This document shows, in pieces, positions 1 through 5,695 of a stretch of DNA of 5,695 nucleotides (position 1 is its first letter; the number at the start of each line of letters is the position of its first letter). This DNA is from Bacteroidales bacterium. Lineage in GTDB: Bacteria > Bacteroidota > Bacteroidia > Bacteroidales > WCHB1-69. A program made the translations under genes and the position numbers. The stretch lies in assembly GCA_031264975.1 (NCBI GenBank), contig JAISDH010000233.1, positions 1 through 5,695 of the forward strand, in the 5' to 3' direction. Under the pieces are notes generated by a model. That model ran no database searches and was not told the DNA's origin. It saw nothing but the letters and a program-made list of their open reading frames with translations.

Positions 1-1
1 A

Positions 2-631
2 CTGTATATCCGCGAAGTGTTCATCCCTGAATATGCCAAAAATTTCAACAAGGGATTATCGGCAGAGGACATCAAGTTTTACGGCAAAATCCATTTTAAC
101 CGCGACCGCTCTGACAACCGCCTGAACATGCACTGCCATTTGATTGTAAGCCGTAAAGACCAATCGAACAAAGTCAAGATAAGTCCGCTAACCAATCATC
201 GTAACACTAAGAAAGGCGTTATTACGGGCGGTTTCGACCGTACAGCCTTATTCGAGAATGTGGAAAAGGGATTTGATAAATTATTCGGCTATCATCGGCA
301 ATTAGCCGAAACCTTCGAGTATTGCAATACGATGAAAAACGGTAGTATGATGGATAAACTACAAATGCAGGAACGGGAACTGAAAGCCCCCAAACAAAAT
401 TTTGCTGGTGAAAAGAAAAAAGAGACGGAAGATGTGCAAATAGGCAGATATGCAGATAAGCAAACAGACATGATTGAAAACAAGTTTGCAAATAAGCAAG
501 ATTCCAATTCGACCGATTTAGGGCTATCCTCTGTTTTCGGGCTACTTACACCTGATGTAAACAACGGAGAAGAAGAACAACAAGTTCCCGTGAAAAAGAA
601 AAAGAAGAAACAAAGACCAAGATTAAGTTGA
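2..631 (+). CDS. Mobilisation protein (DUF5712/MobB-like relaxase family), C-terminal part
   Basis: The reading frame is open to the left edge (LYIREV precedes the GTG at 17), so this is the 3' part of a longer gene and the GTG is probably not its start. The visible part contains an H-x-H motif, MHCHLIVSRKD, at about 128-160. It resembles the metal-binding histidine pair of HUH relaxases, which nick and carry DNA at the transfer origin during mobilisation. The order FYGKIHF, then MHCHLIVSRKD, then FDKLFGYHR matches my memory of Bacteroides mobilisation proteins of the DUF5712/MobB type. A low-complexity charged tail follows, ending in a lysine run (KKKKKKQRPRLS), also usual for this group. 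The protein probably acts in the cytoplasm on oriT DNA with a coupling protein. The family call is from recall and the tyrosine-bearing N-terminus is outside the window, so relaxase activity itself is not proven. Confidence 0.72.
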   Translation: MYIREVFIPEYAKNFNKGLSAEDIKFYGKIHFNRDRSDNRLNMHCHLIVSRKDQSNKVKISPLTNHRNTKKGVITGGFDRTALFENVEKGFDKLFGYHRQLAETFEYCNTMKNGSMMDKLQMQERELKAPKQNFAGEKKKETEDVQIGRYADKQTDMIENKFANKQDSNSTDLGLSSVFGLLTPDVNNGEEEQQVPVKKKKKKQRPRLS

Positions 632-658
632 TAAAATATTAGATTTATATTGTGCCAA

Positions 659-768
659 AAGTTGTTTCCCGTCCAACTTCGGTTATTTCCCGCTCATGGC
701 TTCCCTGCCCGTTTTGAAGGGCGGAAGCCCCGCGAGAATAACCGATTGTCCGAGAATAACATTTGTCA
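659..768. repeat. Structured non-coding array: four GTTrTTyyCG motifs around a central hairpin
   Basis: Two forward copies, GTTGTTTCCCG (661-671) and GTTATTTCCCG (682-692), lie left of a hairpin. Two reverse-strand copies, both CGAGAATAAC, lie right of it (733-742 and 751-760). The arrangement is two motifs facing two motifs, spaced 21 bases apart on the left and 18 on the right. The central stem pairs GGCTTCC (698-704) with GGAAGCC (723-729) and GCCC (707-710) with GGGC (719-722), leaving an 8-base loop and a 2-base bulge. An outer 9-bp stem pairs TCGGTTATT (679-687) with AATAACCGA (737-745). A small separate hairpin pairs AAGTTG (659-664) with CAACTT (674-679). There is no T-run after the stem, so it is not a typical intrinsic terminator. 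Sitting just after a mobilisation gene, it could be an oriT, recombinase arm sites or a regulator binding array. The function is unknown. Confidence 0.6.
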
Positions 769-775
769 GTTTAGC

Positions 776-796
776 GGCAGTTAGAAAATTGCTGCC
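776..796. repeat. Small inverted repeat GGCAG/CTGCC
   Basis: GGCAG (776-780) and CTGCC (792-796) could form a 5-bp stem with an 11-base loop. No T-run follows, so a terminator role is doubtful. It lies between the motif array and the operon promoter, and may be part of the same structured region or chance. Confidence 0.3.
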
Positions 797-846
797 TGTT
801 GAAAACTAAAAAGATAACAAGTATGGTGAAATTCAACTTAAATCAA

Positions 847-854
847 TACCTTTG
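847..854 (+). promoter_or_regulatory. Bacteroidetes-type -7 promoter element (TAnnTTTG)
   Basis: TACCTTTG matches the TAnnTTTG -7 consensus used by the primary sigma factor of Bacteroidetes. It lies 24 bases before the ATG of the XRE gene, which would give a short leader. I see no clear TTTG at the -33 position. This is the only convincing promoter ahead of the four-gene operon. The palindrome TTTGCAAA (851-858) overlaps its right half and could serve as an operator for the regulator encoded next. Confidence 0.6.
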
Positions 855-878
855 CAAAATACATCAATGATTTAACAA

Positions 879-1079
879 ATGGAATTAAACAGATTGAAAG
901 TAGTACTTGTGGAGAGGAAGAAGACAGGCAAATGGCTTGCAGAAACATTGGGGAAGAACGAAGCAACTGTTTCCCGTTGGTGTGCGAATGTATCTCAACC
1001 TTCACTCGAAACGCTGTTTGCCATTGCAAAAGCGTTGAATGTGGACGTGAGGGAATTGTTAATTTCAACGAAAAAATAA
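879..1079 (+). CDS. Small XRE/Cro-CI family helix-turn-helix regulator
   Basis: This is a 66-aa protein that is almost entirely one HTH_3 (Cro/C1-type) DNA-binding domain. The helix-turn-helix lies at about residues 17-36, with the recognition helix around NEATVSRW. The usual following helices, PSLETLFAIAKALNV and then DVRELL, close the fold. There is no second domain for ligand sensing or cleavage. Such solo regulators often head restriction-modification or other accessory cassettes in Bacteroidetes, where they act like controller proteins, binding near their own promoter and tuning the downstream genes. Here it is first in the operon, 18 bases before the ATG of the KAP gene and without an intervening terminator. 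I see no Shine-Dalgarno, which is normal for this phylum. The domain is certain; autoregulation of this operon is inference. Confidence 0.9.
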   Translation: MELNRLKVVLVERKKTGKWLAETLGKNEATVSRWCANVSQPSLETLFAIAKALNVDVRELLISTKK

Positions 1080-1097
1080 ACTTTGATTGCAATACAG

Positions 1098-3254
1098 ATG
1101 ATGAATAATGATTTTCATGCAGATAAACCCGTATCTATCGAATCGGAAGATAGATTTCAACGATATAATTTTGCATGTCGAATAGCAAAAACAATTGTTC
1201 AGAAGAAAAGCACTGAAGGAATTATAATAGGTATTTATGGGGCTTGGGGAGAAGGAAAAACAACCGTAATCAATTTTATAGATTCGGAACTATCAAAAAA
1301 TGAAGAGGTTGTATGCATAAAATTTAATCCTTGGAGATACAGCGATGAAAATACCTTATTATTGAATTTTTTTGATAAAATATCAAAATCACTGAACGTT
1401 AAATTATTAAATCAAAAGGAACGCACAGGGCGATGGCTAAGCAAAAAGAGTGATTTTATTAGTTGTGATATACCCAAAATAGGGGATATAAGCAAAGTTG
1501 TTAATACTATTGGAAATTGGCTTGGAAGTGTGGATTTAGAGGAATTGAAAAATAGATTAGATAAAATAATCATTGAAAGTCAAAAGAAACTTGTAATTTT
1601 TATAGATGACATTGACCGACTTGATAAAAATGAAATTTATTCTGTACTACGCTTAGTTAAGCTAACCGCTGATTTTACCAATACTACTTATATTTTATCT
1701 TTTGATGAAATTGCTGTGTCAAAATCAATAGGAGAAAAGTTCGGCTCTGGAGACCTTGATTCAGGAAGAAATTTTCTTGAAAAAATCATACAAGTCCCAT
1801 TGGTACTTCCAAAAGCTCAACCTGATGCTTTAAGGGATTACTGTTTTGAAATAATAAATGGTATCTTTAAAATCAATAATCTTGATTTACCAGATGGAGA
1901 AGGAAGACGTTTCGCCTTATTATTTACAACTCATTTACTAAACAAGTTTGATACACCACGATTGATTGTCAGATACACTAATTCATTATCGTTTTCTATC
2001 CCATTATTGGCAGGAGAAGCTAATCTTGTTGATTTGATGATAATTGAAGCCATAAAGATTACTTATCCTAATTTTTATAGCTGTATCAAAGAAAATGCAG
2101 AATATTTTATCGGAAGCCATAAAGATATTCTTGGAAAATCTGATGAAGATAAAAAAAATACTGTAAAAACAGAAATAGATAGATTATGTAGTGGCCTCAA
2201 AGAAAAAGAGAAAAGTTCTATTATTAAGCTATTACAAGAAATATTTCCACAGTTGGAATGTGTTTATAAAAACATGGCATCATATCCCGAATGGAAAATA
2301 GAAGGTTGGTATAAAAACAAGCGTATTGCATCTCAGAAGTATTTCAACAGATATTTTAGTTACTCCGTAATTAAGGGAGAAATATCAGATGTATCATTTA
2401 ATCAATTCATTAACTCTCTACCAATAGCATCAGAAGTAGATGTGATTGACAACATAGAAAGACTCATTGAAAATAGTTCAGCAGACAATTTTATCTATAA
2501 GTTACGACGTTCGGAAGTTGATTTTAACTGGGAAGTATCAAAAAAAATAGCATCCTTGTTGGTGATAATTACAGAATTATTCCCCGATAATCCTCAGAAT
2601 TACTTCTTGCCATCACAAACCTCTAGGGGTCAGATGGCAATATTTATTTTTCAATTAATAAAGAAACATAATAACTCAAAAGAGCAATTATATTTTTCTA
2701 AAGAAATTATTGATAAAGCTGTTCCACTCGAATTTGCATTTGACATTCTACGATGGTTAAATCCTAATGACGAGAAAAGCGAAAATATTTTTACCAAAGA
2801 ACAAATTAAGGAGGTTTGGGATGTTTTATTGAAACGTGTATTAACAGAAGTTGGTGAAAATGACATTTTTGAAAAGTTTCCAGAAGAAGCATATTTTATT
2901 TGCAAGTTCTGGGAAGGACTTGCAAAGGATGAATTTAATCAATATGTACATAAAATATTAGACAAAAACCCTCAAAAATCCATATCACTTTTGAGAACTT
3001 ATTTACCACGATTTAGAGCAATGGGAGATGATAAGTATCGTGATGGAGATTTCGATGAGAAAACTTACAAATATTTCATTACCATTCTTGACAAAAAATA
3101 TATTGCCGAAACTATTTTCAAGATATATCCTGAAACTGAATTAAGAAAACAAGAGGTTAAATGGAGAACCCGAGATGAAGTAGGATTATCTGATTTTGAA
3201 ATGGTAAGACAATATTATCATTGGTATTCACATGATTTAGAAGAATTGAAATGA
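1098..3254 (+). CDS. KAP family P-loop NTPase, candidate defence effector
   Basis: The protein is 718 aa from the ATG at 1098; an in-frame TTG at 1083 and an ATG at 1101 are alternatives. The N-terminal half carries the KAP NTPase marks in order: Walker A GAWGEGKT (48-55), FNPWRY (76-81), Walker B VIFIDDIDRL (166-175), RNFLEKIIQVPLVLP (224-238) and TPRLIVRYTN (286-295), the last likely a sensor/arginine region. Many KAP proteins have membrane segments inserted between Walker A and B; I see none here, so it is probably cytoplasmic or only loosely membrane-bound. Residues from about 330 onward form a long, charged, probably helical region that I do not recognise. The family includes PifA of the F plasmid (T7 exclusion), and KAP genes occur in defence islands, so a phage-defence role is plausible but not shown. 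The gene is very AT-rich compared with its neighbours. Its stop overlaps the next start as ATGA, suggesting translational coupling. Confidence 0.88.
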   Translation: MMNNDFHADKPVSIESEDRFQRYNFACRIAKTIVQKKSTEGIIIGIYGAWGEGKTTVINFIDSELSKNEEVVCIKFNPWRYSDENTLLLNFFDKISKSLNVKLLNQKERTGRWLSKKSDFISCDIPKIGDISKVVNTIGNWLGSVDLEELKNRLDKIIIESQKKLVIFIDDIDRLDKNEIYSVLRLVKLTADFTNTTYILSFDEIAVSKSIGEKFGSGDLDSGRNFLEKIIQVPLVLPKAQPDALRDYCFEIINGIFKINNLDLPDGEGRRFALLFTTHLLNKFDTPRLIVRYTNSLSFSIPLLAGEANLVDLMIIEAIKITYPNFYSCIKENAEYFIGSHKDILGKSDEDKKNTVKTEIDRLCSGLKEKEKSSIIKLLQEIFPQLECVYKNMASYPEWKIEGWYKNKRIASQKYFNRYFSYSVIKGEISDVSFNQFINSLPIASEVDVIDNIERLIENSSADNFIYKLRRSEVDFNWEVSKKIASLLVIITELFPDNPQNYFLPSQTSRGQMAIFIFQLIKKHNNSKEQLYFSKEIIDKAVPLEFAFDILRWLNPNDEKSENIFTKEQIKEVWDVLLKRVLTEVGENDIFEKFPEEAYFICKFWEGLAKDEFNQYVHKILDKNPQKSISLLRTYLPRFRAMGDDKYRDGDFDEKTYKYFITILDKKYIAETIFKIYPETELRKQEVKWRTRDEVGLSDFEMVRQYYHWYSHDLEELK

Positions 3255-4276
3255 CTAAAAAAAAGAAACTACAAATCCGCAACAGTACCGCCGAATTTCT
3301 CATCTTCACCAATCAGGCGAAGGAAGACGGCATTGAAGTGCGTGTTCAGGACGAAACAATTTGGCTTAGTCAAAAATTGATGGCGGCTTTGTTTGATTGT
3401 TCAACCGACAACATATCGCTGCATCTCAAAAACATATTCAAAGAAAACGAACTGGACGAAAATTCAGTTACCGAGGAATTCTCGGTAACTGCATCGGACG
3501 GTAAAACCTACAACACCAAGCATTACAATCTGGACGCCATTATTGCCGTCGGTTATCGCGTAAATTCCAAACGGGCAACCGCTTTCCGACAATGGGCGAC
3601 TTCCGTTTTGCGGGATTATGCCATTCGGGGCTACGTTATTGATAAAAAACGGATGGAAAACGGCACGTTTCTTGGCGAGGATTATTTTGAACACTTGCTT
3701 GCCGAAATCCGCGAAATTCGTTTGAGCGAACGCCGTTTCTACCAAAAGATAACAGATATTTATGCCACTGCAATGGATTACAACAAGGATGCTGTAGTCA
3801 CGAAAGAATTCTTTGCCAAAGTCCAGAACAAACTGCATTACGCTGTTCACGGTCATACCGCCGCCGAACTTATCATATCAAGAGCAAACGCCGAAAAAGA
3901 ACACATGGGGTTGACATCGTGGGAGAGAAGTCCCGACGGGAAAATCGTTAAAACCGATGTTTCCATTGCCAAAAACTACCTGACCGAAACCGAACTGGAA
4001 TCGTTGGGACGCATTGTCAATGCTTATTTGGATTTAGCGGAAGACCGCGCCAAAAGGCATATCCCTATGACAATGGAAGATTGGGCGAAACGTCTTGATA
4101 AATTCTTGGAAGCCGACGACCGCAATGTGTTGCAGAATAGCGGAAAGGTAACCGCACTGATGGCGAAAGATTTTGCCGAAAGCGAGTTTGAGAAATATCG
4201 AATCGTGCAAGACCGTTTGTTTGAATCCGATTTTGACAAAGAGATAAAGCAAATCAAAGGTAAAAATGAAAAATGA
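3251..4276 (+). CDS. rhuM: RhuM family protein (Virulence_RhuM)
   Basis: This 341-aa protein spans the whole RhuM family length. Recognisable blocks are IWLSQKLMAALFDCSTDNIS (about 38-57), YNLDAIIAVGYRVNSKRATA (92-111) with FRQWAT (112-117), AVVTKEFFAKVQNKLHYAVH (181-200) followed by GHTAAELI, KNYLTETEL (241-249) and IPMTMEDW (271-278). The N-terminal part looks like a DNA-binding module related to phage antirepressor-type domains. The molecular activity of RhuM is not known. The name comes from a Salmonella pathogenicity-island gene, and in Bacteroidetes the gene often sits inside type I restriction operons. Here no restriction gene is visible and it is instead coupled to a KAP NTPase by an ATGA overlap (3251-3254). 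Its GC content is near one half, well above that of the KAP gene, so the two have different recent histories. The family call is firm; a role in defence is inferred from context. Confidence 0.9.
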   Translation: MTKKKKLQIRNSTAEFLIFTNQAKEDGIEVRVQDETIWLSQKLMAALFDCSTDNISLHLKNIFKENELDENSVTEEFSVTASDGKTYNTKHYNLDAIIAVGYRVNSKRATAFRQWATSVLRDYAIRGYVIDKKRMENGTFLGEDYFEHLLAEIREIRLSERRFYQKITDIYATAMDYNKDAVVTKEFFAKVQNKLHYAVHGHTAAELIISRANAEKEHMGLTSWERSPDGKIVKTDVSIAKNYLTETELESLGRIVNAYLDLAEDRAKRHIPMTMEDWAKRLDKFLEADDRNVLQNSGKVTALMAKDFAESEFEKYRIVQDRLFESDFDKEIKQIKGKNEK

Positions 4277-4559
4277 TATGGAAAAAGAAAGAACCGTAGC
4301 GGAATTAACCATCCACTACAAGCGTCAACGCTTGACAAGCCTCATATTTGATACGCAGGAAACAGCGGATAAATTTGTAGAAGCAATATCAGCCTTATTC
4401 AATGAAAAAGGCAAAAAACTGTTTTCTTTTAGCGGAGAAATCAAAACCGTTTATACGCCCGAAACCATTGTAGGACAGTTGTACGATTATTCGGAAGGCA
4501 ATATAAAGCCCAAAGGTACGATTTTAGATATGATGAAAGTACTTGACGGGCTGAACTGA
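4266..4559 (+). CDS. Conserved-looking small protein of unknown function (97 aa)
   Basis: I do not recognise this protein. It starts inside the end of rhuM with an 11-base overlap, and AAAGG at 4256-4260 lies five bases before the ATG at 4266, supporting that start over the ATG at 4278. The sequence is soluble, with no signal peptide or membrane segment. A strand-rich N-terminus (VAELTIHYKRQRLTSLIF) is followed by a helix (TADKFVEAISALFNE), another strand-like stretch and a final helix (GTILDMMKVLDGL). The pattern suggests a small alpha/beta fold. Its composition resembles rhuM, not the KAP gene, so it probably travels with rhuM. As the last gene of the operon it could be an accessory, immunity or regulatory partner, but nothing in the sequence decides this. 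Confidence 0.75.
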   Translation: MKNDMEKERTVAELTIHYKRQRLTSLIFDTQETADKFVEAISALFNEKGKKLFSFSGEIKTVYTPETIVGQLYDYSEGNIKPKGTILDMMKVLDGLN

Positions 4560-4567
4560 AACAACAA

Positions 4568-4589
4568 AGCCGCCCCTTTCGGAACGGCT
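4568..4589 (-). terminator. Hairpin between convergent genes, probable integrase terminator
   Basis: AGCCG (4568-4572) pairs with CGGCT (4585-4589), with a further CC/GG pair inside. Read on the minus strand the stem is followed by TTTGTTGT, a T-rich tail that fits intrinsic termination of the integrase transcript. Read on the plus strand the tail is poor in T, although the hairpin lies nine bases after the stop of the last operon gene and may slow transcription there as well. Confidence 0.55.
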
Positions 4590-4603
4590 CTGCACGTTGG
4601 TTT

Positions 4604-5407
4604 TCAAATCCCCGCTAATTGATATTTATCTTCAATTTTTCGGGACAGCACTTGCATATCTTCCTCGATTTTTGCGCCCGTCACTTCCGCGTAAATTTGC
4701 GTGGTCTTAATATTGCGGTGTCCCATCATTTGGCTAAGCGTTTCAATCGGAACACCTTGTGAGAGGCAAACTGACGTCGCGAACGAGTGGCGACTTTGAT
4801 GGAATGTAAGCCTCTCTATTTCACATAGTTTGCCAATCCGTTTGGTATAGGTGCAAACAACGTTCATGCAAAGCATTTTGAACACCTTGCCCCCTTCGCC
4901 CGTTTCCTCGTATTTTTTGATGATTTCTTTCGGTATATCCAACAGCGGAACAAACGAATTGCTTCCCGTTTTCTGCCTTTTGATGTCTATATACTGATTG
5001 CCCGTGCTATCCGTAATAATCTGCTCTTTCCGCAGGCTTTTGATGTCGCAGTACGATAAGCCCGTGAAAACCGCAAACACAAACATATCCCGCACGAATG
5101 CCATACCCTGATGGTCTATTTTCGTTGTCATAACCTTTTCAATTTCTTCGTTAGACAACCATTTTCGGACGGTAGTCGGTTGGTCGGGAACATAGCCGAA
5201 AAACGGATTCCGTGTTATAATCCCTTTGTTCATTGCCCGTTTAACCAACTTGCGAAGGAAAATCATGTGCTGCATAACGCTTCCCGTTGCCATCCGTTGG
5301 TCGATTTTCAAATACAGGTCGTATTCCTCGACAAACGAATATTCCAAGCGGGAAAACGCTATATCTTCCTTGCCGTATTTCTCGCGGATGAAGCGCGACA
5401 GGTTCAT
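4604..5407 (-). CDS. Tyrosine recombinase (IntDOT-like integrase), 5'-truncated
   Basis: The 267-aa open frame covers the core-binding domain (SAM-like, about 1-80) and the complete catalytic domain. Catalytic residues seen are lysine K146 in RQKTG, H203 and R206 in FHQSRHSF, H230 in MMGHRN, and the nucleophile Y239 in TTQIYAEV. The Arg I position is serine (S118 in FTGLSYCDI), as in IntDOT of CTnDOT and many Bacteroidetes integrases, so this is probably not a defect. The usual family length is near 400 aa; about 130 residues, including the arm-binding domain, are missing. Homology-like sequence continues upstream of the ATG (SKTYRSYVNAY, to about 5440), then meets a TAG stop at 5450-5452. 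The ATG at 5407 is therefore an internal methionine of the original gene. It would integrate or excise the element if whole; as seen it is probably inactive or altered. It is convergent with the cargo operon. Confidence 0.85.
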   Translation of the reverse strand: MNLSRFIREKYGKEDIAFSRLEYSFVEEYDLYLKIDQRMATGSVMQHMIFLRKLVKRAMNKGIITRNPFFGYVPDQPTTVRKWLSNEEIEKVMTTKIDHQGMAFVRDMFVFAVFTGLSYCDIKSLRKEQIITDSTGNQYIDIKRQKTGSNSFVPLLDIPKEIIKKYEETGEGGKVFKMLCMNVVCTYTKRIGKLCEIERLTFHQSRHSFATSVCLSQGVPIETLSQMMGHRNIKTTQIYAEVTGAKIEEDMQVLSRKIEDKYQLAGI

Positions 5408-5425
5408 ATAGGCGTTTACATACGA

Positions 5426-5508
5426 CCTATAAGTTTTAGAAAATGAATACTACGATTAATGAAACAATAAGCAGGAAAAGAAAAACGGAGATGAGCAAGC
5501 CTATAAGT
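5426..5508. repeat. 9-bp direct repeat CCTATAAGT at the integrase break
   Basis: CCTATAAGT occurs at 5426-5434 and again at 5500-5508, and both copies are followed shortly by GAATAC (5445-5450 and 5511-5516). One copy lies within a few bases of the point where the integrase homology stops. It may be a trace of recombination or duplication, or chance. Confidence 0.35.
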
Positions 5509-5695
5509 CTGAATACACACTTAATCAGAAAGCGTACAAAACAGTATATCGCTACCATACCCAACAAAGACCAGGCAGCAGGACTAACTTTTGTCAGCAG
5601 CCACACACAAACTACCATACATACCAACCTAAGCACCAATTTTATGTAAATTCCAGAAGTGAGGTTGTTCTTTTGTTTCGTTCTATCGTTTCTCT
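5436..5695 (-). CDS. Small hydrophobic membrane protein, N-terminus beyond window
   Basis: The frame is open to the right edge of the window and ends in TAA at 5436-5438, giving at least 85 codons. After a short charged stretch (RNDRTKQKNNLTSG) it is almost wholly hydrophobic. Likely membrane segments lie around IKLVLRLVCMVVCVWLL, AAWSLLGMVAIYCFVRFLI and the final GLLISVFLFLLIVSLIVVFI, so two or three inner-membrane spans with few loops. The TTG at 5639 and ATG at 5618 are internal and need not be the start. I do not recognise the family. Its end overlaps the open frame leading into the broken integrase, and its stop lies 29 bases before the integrase ATG. It probably belongs to the DNA that replaced or interrupted the integrase 5' end. 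An opposite-strand frame of similar length is polar and less gene-like. Confidence 0.55.
   Translation of the reverse strand, partial: RNDRTKQKNNLTSGIYIKLVLRLVCMVVCVWLLTKVSPAAWSLLGMVAIYCFVRFLIKCVFRLIGLLISVFLFLLIVSLIVVFIF

Noticed and set aside
679..745. Central hairpin as an intrinsic terminator of the mobilisation gene
   Set aside because: No T-run follows either stem, the loop is 8 bases, and the repeats around it suggest another purpose.
1083..1097. TTG start for the KAP gene
   Set aside because: The ATG codons at 1098 and 1101 are close by, and the five extra residues add nothing recognisable to the KAP domain.
3464..3856. Minus-strand open frame of 130 codons inside rhuM
   Set aside because: It lies wholly within a full-length RhuM gene with clear family motifs and shows no recognisable protein pattern of its own.
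879..4559. Type I restriction-modification operon
   Set aside because: RhuM and an XRE regulator would fit, but no hsdM, hsdS or hsdR sequence is present; the large gene is a KAP NTPase without helicase or methylase motifs.
5407..5431. Inverted repeat TATAGG/CCTATA with a 13-base spacer as a recombinase core site
   Set aside because: It is only 6 bp, lies inside integrase coding sequence and no partner site is visible; chance is the simpler reading.
5111..5446. Plus-strand open frame of 111 codons inside the integrase
   Set aside because: It is antisense to integrase sequence with recognisable domain structure, so it is a shadow frame.
5443..5649. Plus-strand open frame of 68 codons
   Set aside because: It is polar, low in complexity and antisense to the hydrophobic minus-strand frame, which stays open to the window edge and has a credible membrane-protein pattern.
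1..5695. CRISPR array, tRNA, rRNA or insertion sequence
   Set aside because: I saw no regular repeat-spacer pattern, no tRNA-like cloverleaf, no rRNA sequence and no transposase or terminal inverted repeats.

Overview
The window looks like part of an integrated mobilisable or conjugative element from a Bacteroidales bacterium (Bacteroides/Parabacteroides type). The evidence is the family mix: a Bacteroides-style mobilisation protein, a RhuM protein, and a tyrosine recombinase with serine at the Arg I position as in IntDOT. There is also a TAnnTTTG promoter box and a general lack of Shine-Dalgarno sites. The species cannot be named from this sequence.

Layout. (1) Positions 2-631 hold the 3' part of a mobilisation/relaxase-type gene that runs off the left edge. 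(2) Positions 632-878 are non-coding but highly structured: a central hairpin is flanked by four copies of one motif, two on each side and facing each other. The stretch ends in a Bacteroidetes-type promoter. (3) Positions 879-4559 form a tight four-gene rightward operon: a 66-aa XRE-family regulator, a large AT-rich KAP-family P-loop NTPase, a full-length RhuM-family protein joined to it by an ATGA overlap, and a 97-aa protein of unknown function overlapping RhuM by 11 bases. (4) A hairpin at 4568-4589 separates this operon from the convergent integrase gene. (5) The integrase, on the minus strand (4604-5407), keeps its catalytic domain but lacks its N-terminal arm-binding domain. (6) Beyond it, on the minus strand and running off the right edge, is the end of a small, very hydrophobic protein.

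How the parts may work together (inference). The mobilisation and integrase genes are the element's transfer and integration machinery, and the operon between them looks like cargo. KAP NTPases include PifA of the F plasmid, which excludes phage T7, and RhuM genes are often found among restriction and other defence genes in Bacteroidetes. A regulator-controlled KAP-RhuM-small protein operon on a mobile element is therefore a reasonable candidate anti-phage or anti-plasmid system. No experimental support can be drawn from the sequence. The KAP gene is much more AT-rich than its neighbours, so it was probably acquired separately and placed in this slot. The integrase is broken exactly where homology to its core-binding domain begins, which suggests a recombination or insertion boundary near position 5440.
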